Assembly: GCA_027924585.1 (NCBI GenBank) | Contig: BSBM01001932.1 | Span: 310,001-374,000, forward strand | Origin: Larix kaempferi | Taxonomy: Eukaryota > Streptophyta > Pinopsida > Pinales > Pinaceae | Reading direction: 5' to 3' | DNA length: 64,000 nt | Part shown: in pieces, positions 1 through 10,082 of the stretch | How the letters are laid out: every line of letters begins with the position of its first letter | Numbering within the stretch: the first letter of the stretch is position 1 | Notes under the pieces: generated by a model | What the model was told of the DNA's origin: nothing | The model's database searches: none | The model's input: only the letters and a program-made list of their open reading frames with translations | Made by a program: the position numbers and the translations under genes

Positions 1-1230
1 CACACTCTTCTTCTGATGTTGAAAGTGCAATAACCTTTTGTAGTTTCGAAATCCAACTTATTGTTGTTCCACCTACAATAAAGACATACCCTATGGTGCT
101 CCTCCTATTATCTTTATCACCTGCCATATCTGCATCAACATATCCTTGTAGAATAGTGTCTGAACCTCCAAAACATAATGCATGAGTGGTAGTACCTCTC
201 AAATACCTGAGAATCCACTGTACTTCCTTCCAATGTTCTTTACCTATATTTTTCATATACCTTCTCACAAATCCCACTGTGTGTGCAATATCTGGTCTTG
301 TGCACACCATGGCATACATCAAGCTACCAATTGTTGGTGAATAGGGAACCATGGACATGAAGTCTATATCGTTTTGTGTCTTGGGACACATATCCTTACT
401 TAGTTTGAAATGGTTGTCCAAAGGTGTACTAACTGGTTTTGCATTCTGCATTCTAAACCTCTCCAACACCTTTTGTATGTACTCACCTCAAGATAATTTC
501 AATTTGCAATTTTTCTTATCTCTTGTTATTCTCATACCAAGGATTTTCTTTGCAACACCCAAATCCTTCATCGCAAATGAATTGGCTAACTTCCTTTTGA
601 GGACATGTATATCCTACATGTTAGACCCTGCAACAAGCATGGAATCCGCATACAATAACAAGATAATATATCTTCCATTATCTAGCCACTTGAAATAAAC
701 ACAATGATAAAAAAGACATCTACCATAACCTTGTTCTGTCATAAAACTGTCAAATTTCAAATACCACTACCTTGGATCTTGCTTCAGGCCATACAAGTTC
801 TTCTTCAACTTGCATACCAAATTCTCCTTCCCTTTGACCTCATACCTCTGTGGCTGTTGCATATAAGTATCTTCCTCCAAATCCCCATGGAGAAAGGTTG
901 TTTTTACATCTAACTGTTCAAGATGAAAATCTTCTACCACCACTAGACTTAAAATAGTTCTAATTGAAGTCATTTTAACAACAGGAGAAAATATTTCATC
1001 TAAATCTATACCTGTCTTCTGTGCAAACCCAATTACAACAAATCTGGCCTTGTACCTCTCCTTTCCTCCATCTTCTTCCTTCAACCTGTAAGCCTATTTA
1101 TTTTTCAATGCTCTTTTACCTGCAGGCAACTGAACCAAATCCCAAGTCTGGTTTCTTACCAATGAGTCCATCTCCTTATTCATGCCTTGCTCCAACTTAT
1201 TTTTATAGTTTCCACCTGCATTGCTTCTTC
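1..1230 (-). pseudogene. copia reverse transcriptase and RNase H (element 1), broken
   Basis: Translation of the minus strand gives the copia RT start (KERYKARFVVIGFAQ, then FSPVVKMTSIRTIL and QLDVKTTFLHGDL), the mid-RT block LYGLKQDPR, then the later RT and RNase H motifs (GSLMYAM, TRPDIAHTVG, LQGYVDADMAGD, ISWISK). Normal function would be copying element RNA into DNA in cytoplasmic particles. Several stops interrupt the frame. The catalytic YVDD box reads YADS (about positions 626-640), so an essential aspartate is lost. The RNase H end runs off the window. The identification is secure and the loss of function is clear. Confidence 0.9.
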
Positions 1231-1498
1231 ATAGCATTCCGGTTCACCAGAATTAGTCATCAATAAATAATACAGTGAAGGAGAGAATCGCGTAGGGGAT
1301 CTGCTTAACCTGGTAGATCTTCTAACACTTGCAGGAGTTTGAGGTACATGATGTTGTTCTTGATTTTTCGGCACCTTTGGAACTTCATTTTCTTTGATTT
1401 CATCAAGCATTGTGTACTCTGTGTTTTCCTTTTCATATTTCTTTCCCTGCAACTGATCTTTATACATTACATTTTCATTGAATACCACATCTCTACTC
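1231..1498 (-). pseudogene. copia linker between integrase and RT (element 1)
   Basis: This minus-strand stretch links the integrase C-terminus to RT. It reads as a low-complexity acidic and basic linker followed by RRSTRLSRSPTRFSPS and a YYLLMT...EPECYEEAM block. That block is the usual copia lead-in to RT, with the EP..YEEA signature ahead of the polymerase. It has no catalytic role. It overlaps the end of the integrase reading frame, as expected of one original polyprotein. Confidence 0.7.
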
Positions 1499-2385
1499 CT
1501 AATTTTTTTTTTCATAATCCCATAAGCGATAACCAAAATCATCAACCCTGTATCCAATAAAGGTACGTTTCTTGGATTTAACCTCAATATTTGTTCTACT
1601 TTCTTTATCAATATGGAAAAATGCTTCACTACCAAAAGTTCTCATAAAAGAGTAGTTTACGTTTTTACCTATCCATGACTCCTCTGGAATACCACCATCC
1701 AAATCACTTGAAGGCTCTCTGTTTATTAAGTAAACAACAATATCTACAACATCTTCCCAAACTGTAAGGGAAACCCTGCATGCAATCTCATACACCTTGC
1801 ACGCTCCATGATTGTTCTGTTCATCCTTTCTAATACACCATTTCCTTGTGGTGTTCCTGGGACTATCTTCTCTCTATGAATCCCATGGTATGAACAGTAA
1901 CTATCAAACTCTTTGCCACATTATTCACCTCCATTATTAGATCTGAAACACTTCAACTTTTTTCTTGTCTCTTTCTCAACCAAAGCTTTCCATTTCTTAA
2001 AAGTAACAAACACATCATATTTTTGTCTAATGAAATAAACCCAAGTTTTTCTACTTGCATCATCATTAAAAGTAACATAATAATGAGATCCACCAAGAGA
2101 TTGTACCTGATCTGGTCGCCACACAGCTTTATGTACAAGCTCTAACTTTTCACTCTTCTTGTGTTTCCCAACCCTGATAAATTTGACTTTCTTTTGTTTT
2201 CCATAAACACGGTTCTCACAAAATTCCAAACTTACTTGATTTAGATATGGAAACAACTTCCTTGAGTGGAGAATCTGCATCCCCTTCTCACTCATGTGGC
2301 CAAGCCTATGATACCTCAATGTTGTATATGTTCCTGTGGAAGCTAAAGAGATAGAACAGTCAGTATTATGAGGACATAAATACAA
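1499..2385 (-). pseudogene. copia integrase (element 1), broken
   Basis: The minus strand encodes the GAG-pre-integrase and HHCC region (LRYHRLGHMSEKGMQILHS, then FCENRVYGKQ), the catalytic core (HYYVTFNDDASRKTWVYFI, then FRSNNGGE), the block GNGVLERMNRT and the integrase C-terminal region (SFMRTFGSEAFFHID, then RTFIGYRVDDFGYRLW). Integrase would insert element cDNA into the genome. The second zinc-binding cysteine pair is damaged, since the second Cys of C-x2-C is Arg. A stop follows the core near 1921 and a frameshift separates the C-terminal part. The family call is secure. Confidence 0.9.
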
Positions 2386-2559
2386 CGTACCTATCCTGTC
2401 TCATTTTTCTATCACCATTGATCCTTTAGTGATCTTCCACCACGTTTCTCCAAACGTAGATAAACAACCACCATCTCCCAACTGCCCTGTTGAGATTAGA
2501 TTTCTTTTCATAGCAAGAATGTGCCTTACATATTTCAGCATCCGTACACCATTCTTTAC

Positions 2560-2905
2560 TTTATCCGTACCTTACCCATTCCAACAATTTTACATGGTTC
2601 ATCATCACCCAATAAAACATGTCCAAAATCACCTGGAACATAATCATGAAAGAATTTCCCATGGGGTGTATCATGACATGAAGCCCCTGAATCTACTACC
2701 TATTAATCACTAGTATTATCTAATGCAAGAATCAAAGCACCTTGTAACACATCACCTACTACATTTTATTCCTGAGTAATCTCATGTTGTTCACCACCTT
2801 TCTTCTTTAGAGACCTGCCGTCTTTCTTCATATGTCCTTTCTTTCCATAGTTCCAACACTTTATCTTTCCCAATCTGGACTTGGATCTACCCTTATTGGA
2901 CTTGC
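2560..2905 (-). pseudogene. copia zinc knuckle and aspartic protease (element 1)
   Basis: Near 2815-2880 the minus strand reads KCWNYGKKGHMKKDG. This is a gag zinc knuckle (C-x2-C-x4-H-x4-C) in which the second Cys is Tyr and the last Cys is Gly, so zinc binding is lost. About 120 bases downstream the copia protease active site DSGASCHDTPHG is readable, followed by GDFGHVLLGDDEPCKIVGMG. The protease would cut the Gag-Pol polyprotein. The DSG triad survives, but the frame is broken around it. Confidence 0.8.
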
Positions 2906-2924
2906 TACGATTACCTGGTATCTT

Positions 2925-3557
2925 TCATCTCTCCATTTTTCTTCCCATGATCTCCATGGTCAATGCATTACCTGATGTCTTACCTATGTTTTTCCTTCGC
3001 ATTTCCTCGCTAAGAATAAGACCAACAACATCATCAAATTTTAGAGTGTTTGAACTAGAGACAGAGTTACTTATAGCCATGACCAATTCGTTCCATCTTT
3101 CTAGAAATGAACACAATATTAGAAGAGCCCTAACCTCATCATCAAAGTTCACTTTTACAGTACTTGGTTGATTTGTAATCGTATTAAATTCATTTAAATG
3201 ATCAACAACAAATCAACCTTCTGACATATTCATATTAAATAAACGCTTCATTCGAAATACCTTGTTGGAGGATGAGGTTTTTTCATACAACTTACCCAAT
3301 GCACTTATCAGACCCTTCATTGTCTTTTCTTTTGAAATATTGAAAGCCACCAACAAAGCCAAGCACAACCGTATTGTTCCCAGCGCCTTTTTGTCAAGAA
3401 CCTCCCATTCTTCGTCCTTCATAGTCATCAACTATTTTTTTCCTACCAACGGTAGGAATAGATCCTTTTGGTACAAATATTCCTCCATTTGCATCTTCCA
3501 TAACTGGTAGTTTTGGCTGTTAAATTTCTTGACCTTAAACTTTCCTTCTTCTGCCAT
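2925..3557 (-). pseudogene. copia gag (UBN2-type), broken (element 1)
   Basis: A start codon at 3557 opens MAEEGKFKVKKFNSQNYQLW, the typical N-terminus of plant copia Gag. The same frame continues through two in-frame stops (about 3435 and 3213) with KDEEWEVLDKKALGTIRLCL, the capsid-type helices LYEKTSSSNKVFRMKRLF and the conserved tail ILCSFLERWNELVMAISN. Gag would form the virus-like particle. The three pieces share one frame, so the damage is point mutation rather than frameshift. The start lies about 60 bases from the primer-binding site, as expected. Confidence 0.85.
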
Positions 3558-3617
3558 TGCTCCCACTCGAACCAGGAGCCCTTATTTCCTACGAGTTTAT
3601 CTACCAAATAGGCCTTT

Positions 3618-3630
3618 GGCTCTGATACCA
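3618..3630 (-). other. Primer-binding site, initiator-Met tRNA (element 1)
   Basis: The minus strand reads TGGTATCAGAGCC, complementary to the 3' end of plant initiator Met-tRNA. It starts two bases from the LTR end at 3633. This is the standard first-strand primer site of plant Ty1/copia elements and fixes both the orientation and the inner LTR boundary. Confidence 0.9.
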
Positions 3631-3632
3631 AT

Positions 3633-4064
3633 TGTTAGAAAAATTGGATCGCGGAGAAATAACAATAAACAAGATGCAAATGTAAATCACATAAAACACA
3701 TTACAAGAGAGAAACCAATATAACGTGGTTCACCCAAGATGGGATACGTCTACATAGAAATTGCTATTCCTTATTATTATACCATCCAACAAATGAAGGG
3801 ATACAAGTTGCAGCACATCAGCTACAACTTCCTCTTCACTCTCTCACAATCTCTCTCACACAATCAAAGATCTTTACAATGCTACAATACACATCCATAT
3901 TACAGTGCCTTCCTTTTAAAGAGCGATTACCATGGGAAAAAACTATGGAACACCCAATACCATGGGCCCATAAATCACCCATTATTGACCAAGTCATGAC
4001 TATGAAATTACAACATTTTACAAGACATTTTTTCTGAAATTTTCACTACTAGGGCGTTACCCCC
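3633..4064 (-). repeat. Element 1 5' LTR, inner part
   Basis: On the plus strand this begins TGTTAGAAAAATTGG, immediately outside the primer-binding site. It aligns along its length with the solo LTR at 49468-50024 (shared blocks near GGTTCACCCAA, AATGAAGGG and TTACAACATTTTAC). It stops at the CCCCC target site of element 2 and resumes at 15374. Together the two parts make about 590 bp. Confidence 0.85.
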
Positions 4065-4289
4065 TGTTGAGGGGCTCCAAGGCCTTTCCATAGTCATCAT
4101 TAATGTATTTGATTAAAAGAGCAGTTGGAGCGGGTGCAACCGCTCCAACCATATTTATCATGTATAAATACTTGTTCAATATTAGTGCAAAGTGACTGAA
4201 CGTTCCGTCCACCTCTTGTTCTTCTTGTTATTATGTTGTGTATGCTTATTTTGTGCTTGAATGTTTGTGTAATCACATAGATTACAACA
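4065..4289 (+). repeat. Element 2 left LTR
   Basis: This 225-bp LTR runs from TGTTGAGGGG to ATTACAACA. A TATA-like TGTATAAATA sits at 4161-4170, which fits a promoter for plus-strand transcription. The sequence just inside begins TCTGGAGCCC. I could not assign a tRNA primer to it with confidence. Confidence 0.9.
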
Positions 4290-5306
4290 TCTGGAGCCCT
4301 TGTCGTTCTTCAGGTGGTCTGGGTGACAACACCAGCACTTGAAGACGGTTCGAACCTACAAAATATCATGAGGAAAAAATATTCCCTGCAAGAATCAAAG
4401 AAATGATAATGTTGTTCGATTGCTGATGCGTTCTTGAAGACTTTCCTGCGTGAAAAAGAAAAGAACTTGGTAGGTGCTGAGACCTGGATCGTGACAGTAG
4501 CACTGGACAAAAGTGGATCGAATCTGCAAGAAGCAATTTCCAAACCTGCATGTTGATGCTGCAAGATCGCTCGTGTTTTTACTCACTGGAAGATTATGTT
4601 GAAAAGCGACCAGTCAGTAAATTTTGTTATGTCCACTACACATTTTATCCGCTCAGGTAACCAATTGATAAATGTATGTGTGGCTTTTAAGTACCCACAC
4701 CCCGACCATAGAGGTCGTGTTGCTGTCACAATATTGCTGCAAAATTTTAAATATACCGACCTAGAGTCTGTTGAATCCAATCAAATGTTGAAGGTTGAGT
4801 GTACATTATCCAAAGCATGCTCGTCGACCAGGGAAGCTACGCAGACCTAGCGACCAATATTTACTCCCGACATATCACCACCGACTACCAAAAGATCACA
4901 TTGCGATTGTACAAACGCATGGTGTTATGTTTTGCTTCTAAAATTTTTATATTGGTAACTGTCCTTGGAGCTTGATGTTACTAAAAACTCATGTCTTGTA
5001 TTTGATTTGGATCTCTGTGGCTCTTGATGAAAGGAATATCTGACCGCATAAACAATAAAATAAGGATCGCTTTAACGAAATGTCAACTTGAAGTAATGCA
5101 GTATGAATAAATCTCGATATTCCAGTTGACCACTCCAAATTCAAATGCAATAGGCAGCTGCTTCTTTTAGCACCAGTTTGTCTATAGCAACCAAAAGCAT
5201 ACGCATTCATCCATGATCGATAGATGCACTCATCTCTGTTTATGCACACTCCTGTATGCATGGGTACTTTGTTGGCATTGGAAGGTACCCCGTCGATACT
5301 TGTAAC
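4290..5306 (+). other. Element 2 internal region, left part, no gene recognised
   Basis: About 1 kb lies between the left LTR and the insertion point of element 3. The longest open frames, such as 84 codons at 4596-4850, show no domain I recognise and do not continue across the insertion. I see GTCGAC-rich stretches but nothing that supports a protein-coding gene. Confidence 0.6.
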
Positions 5307-6739
5307 TGTTGGCTGCTTTTGGACAGACCCGGGTTTTAATGAAGCGCAGCAACAAAACCCCTTGGCGCACTGGCCCTCTCGGCAACGAGCTGCGCAGCAG
5401 CTCGAGGTCTCACCCGAAGTGGCTATGGGGGGCTAAGGAATCATATTTCCTTAACCTAGGCGACGCGAAAACTGTTCTTCCTTCCTTGACGATTCCTCAG
5501 AGCGGACTGCCTAGCTCTTCCGCAGACCCCTCGGCGTAGCTGCGCTGAACTCTCGCTCAGCAGCCTAGTTGCGCGGTATCTCCGTTCCGCCGCACGGGGT
5601 GACTTATCCCCCGCGTCGGTGCTCTATATATCCTTTATGCCCGTGCGCCCAGCGCAGTAATGCATTCCTCTATCGCTGCGGCGATAGCGTTCTACAGATT
5701 CTTCGACACTTAATGATTATATTTACCAAGGAAGCTTCGAGAACGGACTCAACATATTCATAAAGATAACGCAACATTCACAGCAACATTCATTGAAACA
5801 CCGATAACAACTCAGACATGCATTTACGCGATCACTACCAAAACAACAAGACGTGAAGAATTCACCTCCTCGGGAAACCACGTCCACAGGGAGTGTTTCA
5901 TATATTAACTCAAAGGGGACTTATACAATAATGTTGTGCACACAGCTGCAGCCTTAGATCTTTCCAGGAAACTCCACGCACACAGCTGGGAGACCTTCTC
6001 TCGATCTAGTCTCTTCCTCTACAGAGATTACAATAGTTCAGACGTCGACTCAGACTGTCTGCAACTCAGGGATTAACTCCACGGCTATCCCGACTCTAAT
6101 TCTTGCTTCTTACAACACAATAGAAGACTGAATGGCTAGCTTACTAGCTGACTGACTAGAAACCACTAACTAGCCATCTTACTAACTAACCTTTTCCCTT
6201 ATCAATTATACATATATATAGGTGGCCATGACGGTCGCACCTTTACAAAACTGTGGGCCTTTCCCAACAATAATCCCCAAAAACCCTAACCACGCACATG
6301 GCTAGGTGTACTGTAGGTGCCGCTTGCAGTCATGTCGCCGCTTCCTGCAGGTTCCGTGACTTTCGGCACAGATTGCGGGTATGGGCGCCTTGTCCTTCGC
6401 CTTCAATGCTTTGGTCTGTTGCTCCTCCTTGATCCGAGCAACCATAACTTCTGTACTTAGCCTTAAATGAGGGTAGCTGAGCCCTCTACTCCGTCGCTTC
6501 ATTTATTATGGTAGCTGAGCTTTCTATTCAGCCACCTTCATTCTTCTATGACGTGCGCGCGAGCTCTGCGAGTTCCAGTCCGTAACCTGCGTTGAGCTCA
6601 TCCATCTGGCACCGTACTGCGCACCGTCTGCTTCTACCCAAAAATTGGTGCTTCTTCAAAATTAGCACTTTCCTTCAATACTTGTGCTTTTTCCTCAAAA
6701 TTTGCAGCTTTACCATAGCTACGGCCTTAGGCTCCAACA
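5307..6739 (-). repeat. Element 3 3' LTR
   Basis: On the minus strand this starts TGTTGGAGCC and ends AGCCAACA. A TATA-like stretch, CTATATATATGTATA, lies near 6205-6222 on the minus strand. Small open frames inside, for example at 6302-6502, also occur in the other LTR. I read them as LTR sequence, not genes. Confidence 0.92.
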
Positions 6740-6751
6740 GGCCCCTAACAC
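6740..6751 (-). other. Polypurine tract of element 3
   Basis: The minus strand reads AGTGTTAGGGGC directly before the LTR start TGTTGGAGCC. This confirms the minus orientation and the 3' LTR boundary. Confidence 0.65.
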
Positions 6752-8116
6752 TTACTTGTGGCTCGACCTCGAGCCACTTGCACTAGCGTGTGGTCGCTTT
6801 ATTTGTGCATCTGCTTTTGCTTGGGTCTCCGCGAATGATTTCTTCCACTGCGCAATAGCGGAGTCCATTTCATCAACACACTCCACAGCTGTCTGCACCG
6901 TTTCTGCAGTGGCCTCTTCCTTAGTTGTGCCATCAATCACCTGTTGAGATTTTGCAATTTCTTTGATCTTTGTCTCGATCTCGGCAACAAGGTCAGCATA
7001 CTCATCCATAAATGGCTGAATGCTGTTCGTGAGTCTGGCATCTTCATTTCTGAGATTGTGCAGTTGCTGTTGGATTCTGCACACTTCACTCATTTTCCTC
7101 ATTTTTGCTAAGCCATCTAAGAACTTAGCTTCTTCAGTCAGAACAGTTAGGGACTGTTCTGCGGCTTGTACCTGTTCAAAAAGACCAACTTTGAAAGGGA
7201 GCGTCTCAAGCTTCGTCCAAGCCTCCATAGCTTGGTTCATCAGGGTCTTGGCTTCACCTGCTCTGTTCTTCAATTGTGTAGAAGTTCTGCGCAGCGCTTC
7301 AAATTGTTCCTGGCTATCGTCTGTAAAATGCGCTGCAACACGAGCTTCTAATTCTGCAATCTGCGTTCTATGGTCTTCAGCCATAGCAACTATCTCGTGC
7401 TCCAAGGTTTTCGCCATTCCTCCAATAATTTGAACTTTCTCAACCAGAGGAAGGTCTGGTTGAATCTCGCAGTTTGGCAACTCCTGAGCAATTTCCTCAA
7501 CTGCGTTTCTTATGCCAATGTCTTGTGCTTCGTAAAGTGCAAGCTTTTTGGAGATATTCTTGTGGCTTGCCTTCAACTCTATCTCCTGCGATTGCAGTCT
7601 TTGATTTGCCTGGAAGGTAGAGAGATCTCTAGCTCTCAACTCAACAGAAACTTTCTCATGCACTAGCTGTAGAGTCTCTATAGGAATTAAAGACAAATTT
7701 ATTTCAACGGGCCCAACTGCGCTTACCTGTAGTGCAGCTAGCGGATCCGGAAGTGTCATGCTTGTAGGCGGAATATGCACGACAGTATGCCTTTCTGCAA
7801 GGTCTTCAACTCGCTCGGTACTTGGAATTACTTGTGGCGCCTGTGAAGTAGATGCTGGCGCGTGGGTCTGCGCAACTCTTCCTGCGAGACCTCTTAGTTC
7901 CACAAACTGTAGGTCTAGAGCACTTCTGAGGTGAGCGTGCGCGGTGCGCAGCTCATGAAATTTCTCTTTCAGATACTGGTCAATCCCCGAGGGAATGGCT
8001 TCAGAGGGATGCGACACCTTTTGTTTCTTGGTTGCTGGTTCTGTCGAACCTTCATCACTTCTTTGCTCGTGGGCTTCCTTGCCCTTATCCTTCTCTTGCG
8101 CAGCGGCGGGTGGCAT
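6752..8116 (-). CDS. Intact 454-aa coiled-coil ORF at the 3' end of element 3
   Basis: This is an uninterrupted frame of 454 codons from ATG 8116 to TAA 6752. It is the longest open frame in the window and the only long intact one. The N-terminus is hydrophilic and charged (MPPAAAQEKDKGKEAHEQRS) with a basic ATKKQK patch that could be a nuclear signal. Residues about 45-75 and 150-430 are rich in Leu, Glu, Gln, Lys and Ala in coiled-coil spacing (for example HRTQIAELEARVAAHF and KMSEVCRIQQQLHNLRNEDA). I recognise no catalytic motif or membrane segment. The frame stays open upstream of the ATG to the RT deletion junction near 8163, so the original N-terminus may have been longer. The stop lies a few bases before the polypurine tract. 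The position matches the extra 3' ORFs of some Tat/Ogre elements. Function is unknown. Confidence 0.7.
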   Translation of the reverse strand: MPPAAAQEKDKGKEAHEQRSDEGSTEPATKKQKVSHPSEAIPSGIDQYLKEKFHELRTAHAHLRSALDLQFVELRGLAGRVAQTHAPASTSQAPQVIPSTERVEDLAERHTVVHIPPTSMTLPDPLAALQVSAVGPVEINLSLIPIETLQLVHEKVSVELRARDLSTFQANQRLQSQEIELKASHKNISKKLALYEAQDIGIRNAVEEIAQELPNCEIQPDLPLVEKVQIIGGMAKTLEHEIVAMAEDHRTQIAELEARVAAHFTDDSQEQFEALRRTSTQLKNRAGEAKTLMNQAMEAWTKLETLPFKVGLFEQVQAAEQSLTVLTEEAKFLDGLAKMRKMSEVCRIQQQLHNLRNEDARLTNSIQPFMDEYADLVAEIETKIKEIAKSQQVIDGTTKEEATAETVQTAVECVDEMDSAIAQWKKSFAETQAKADAQIKRPHASASGSRSSHK

Positions 8117-8147
8117 CGCGGATGCGATTTCGACAGCCTCCCTCCAT

Positions 8148-8765
8148 TCATCCGACCTCCTCGTCTATAAAAGGAGTGGGAAATGGATCATGCGCTGATG
8201 CATCATTGAGTTTGCGCAAGTCCACACAGATTATTATTTCTCCTTTTGTCTTTTTCTCTTGTACAACCATAGGACTAATCCAGTCGCTTTCCTCTACTGG
8301 CTCAATAATACCTGCTGCGAGCATTTTATCAATTTCTTCTTTAACTTTTTCTTTATATCGCGGATTCAATCTGTACGGGCGTTGTTTTACTGGCTTGGCG
8401 TATGCTTTGAGAGGTATGCGCATCACTCCTAAGTCTCCTAGGATGCCTTTCATTTCTGTGAACTTGGTAGGAAAGATATCCTGGTAGTCTCGTAATAAAT
8501 CTGAGATATGCACAACAGTTTCATCATCCCAATAATCTCCTATAGAAGCAAACTTGGGTTCAGCTTCTGTACCAATGTTAATCTTTTTGAGCTTGATGTG
8601 TTCTGTAATGGCAGGGATATCAAGCTGAGGACCTTCAACATTGCGCGTCCCTTCCGATTCTGGAATATTGATGTTGCGAGGATCATCGTCCTCTTCTCCA
8701 GTGGTGAAATTATAACATTCCAGGGCATGTTCTATCTGGACAGCCCAATCTGGTTGGGAATATTA
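8148..8765 (-). pseudogene. Gypsy RT N-terminal fragment (element 3), truncated by deletion
   Basis: The minus strand encodes the spacer DLLRDYQDIFPTKFTEMKGI, then the RT entry VKQRPYRLNPRYKEKVKEEI, IIEPVEESDWISPMVVQEKK, and CVDLRKLNDASAHDPFPTPF followed by IDE. In gypsy RT this is immediately ahead of the palm with its YVDD site. Here the similarity stops after FIDE at about 8155 and a stop codon follows. Palm, thumb, RNase H and integrase are absent, so the fragment cannot polymerise DNA. Confidence 0.9.
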
Positions 8766-9461
8766 TGGTACTGGACATTGTTCAAATACCTTCTTTTTAA
8801 TACATTTTAAAGCATGGTCGATGCTTGGATGTTCTGACTCAAAGATGAAGGTAAGTTGAAAACTTTCTATCATAAGAGGCCAGCTGATAGTGCCTCTGCG
8901 CAATTCTGTTTCGGTGTACCAGTTCCTGGGAACTGTATCCAATGTGTGGATGAATAGGTGAACCCACTCATCTTCTGGAATACCTGACCATTGCTAATTA
9001 CATGCTTCAACATGTGACTTGGGGTCACTCTGTCCCTCATATTTGCGTAACACTTCTGCTATGGTATCCTGAAATCTGCGCAGTAGCAATCTACGACAGT
9101 CTTGCCATGTATGAATATTCTCCTTATGCGCACCCCACCATCTCGCGGGTGTAGCGCGCAGTGCTACATCCAGTTCCTGTATGCGCTGTTGTTCTGGAAA
9201 TTGTTGTTCATATGCATGTATGAATTCGCAGATGTCAGTTAAACCATCAAAAATGGGAGTGTCGATCAATTCTGTGCCAATCCATCGAATGGATTTAGTC
9301 ATCATGGCGCAACGTCTTGCAGAAACCTCATGTAACCGATTCTGCCAGTTTTCCAGTCCCGCATCTGAGTCTGATGTGCACGAGCTATCGCATCGCCAGC
9401 TGATATGGCCATCTGCTGTGGGGTTGACATAGTCACTCTGACTAGCAGTCATCTGATACAA
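8766..9461 (-). pseudogene. Gag-like domains located after the protease (element 3)
   Basis: On the minus strand the frame from 9461 carries FDGLTDICEFIHAYEQQFP, then LDVALRATPARWWGAHKENI and CRRLLLRRFQ, a pattern typical of the retrotransposon gag (capsid) fold. After a stop at 8994 it continues with WSGIPEDEWVHLFIHTLDTV and PRNWYTETELRRGTISWPLM, a second gag-like block. Both lie between protease and RT, where gag is not expected. The frame is shared with the RT fragment downstream. The function is unknown; a duplicated capsid is the simplest reading. Confidence 0.65.
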
Positions 9462-9946
9462 ACTTCCATGTGGCGCGCTTCTTCTTCCGCCTGAATGGGT
9501 TCTATATACCTTGGTCCTTGAATAGGATCAAGTGGTGCAATGACCCTAATCTGGTCATCCTCAAAGGTCATCTGTCTTTTCTTCAAATTAATGACAGCCA
9601 AATTATCAAATGCCCAGTCTATGCCTAAAAGTCATGGGTAAGGTCTACTATCATCCAGAATTTTGATTACTTCAAAGTCTGCGGAACTTCTTACTCCCTC
9701 GATATCAATAGGCACATTGGGTAATCTGCCCAATGGAGAGACTCGTTGCTGATTCGCGAGTCTTAGCTGGATGGGGGATCTTGCAAGCTGAGGGCTTCCC
9801 ATCTGTTCCCATGTCTGCATGGTGAGAACATTAACTTCTGAGCCCAAATCTAGAATGACTTCGTCCATTTCAAATGCTCCAATCTGCGCTGTGAGCCTCA
9901 TCTCTTTTCCAGTTCTGGTATGACTCCCAATCTGGTGAACAGCACA
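9449..9946 (-). pseudogene. Retropepsin-like protease, DLGS type (element 3)
   Basis: The minus-strand frame reads EVILDLGSEVNVL, then TWEQMGSPQLARSPIQLRLA, then VPIDIEGVRSSADFEVIKIL and, past one stop at 9632, LLGIDWAFDNLAVINLKKRQ. This is the aspartic protease of a plant gypsy lineage in which the usual D-S/T-G triad is D-L-G. The frame differs from both gag and the following domain, so frameshifts have occurred on each side. It would process the polyprotein. The DLGS form appears to be a lineage trait rather than damage. Confidence 0.75.
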
Positions 9947-10082
9947 CTATGGTGTGTTCGTCAAAGCAGATTGTTGACATTTATCCAATAGGCGTTGAAT
10001 TTCCATAGTTGCTTTTTCATTGCGCAACAACTTTAAGCAGTTTCTCAAAAACATATGGACACTACCAAGTGCATCCTCTTCA

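Noticed and set aside
3618-3630. tRNA gene
   Set aside because: The sequence is only the primer-binding complement of the initiator-Met tRNA end; no cloverleaf can be drawn. The same applies to 21573-21584 and 41777-41788.
3633-4022. Shorter element 1 LTR ending at 4022 (ACATTTTACA)
   Set aside because: Similarity with the solo LTR at 49468-50024 continues past this point and resumes after element 2, ending in CCAACA at 15531.
4290-4310. Primer-binding site of element 2
   Set aside because: TCTGGAGCCCTTGTCG follows the LTR, but I could not match it to a plant tRNA 3' end, so it is not listed.
5224-5763. Short plus-strand open frames at the start of the element 3 LTR
   Set aside because: The matching frames in the other LTR (12475-12765) are partly changed, no domain is seen, and the strand is opposite to the element's genes.
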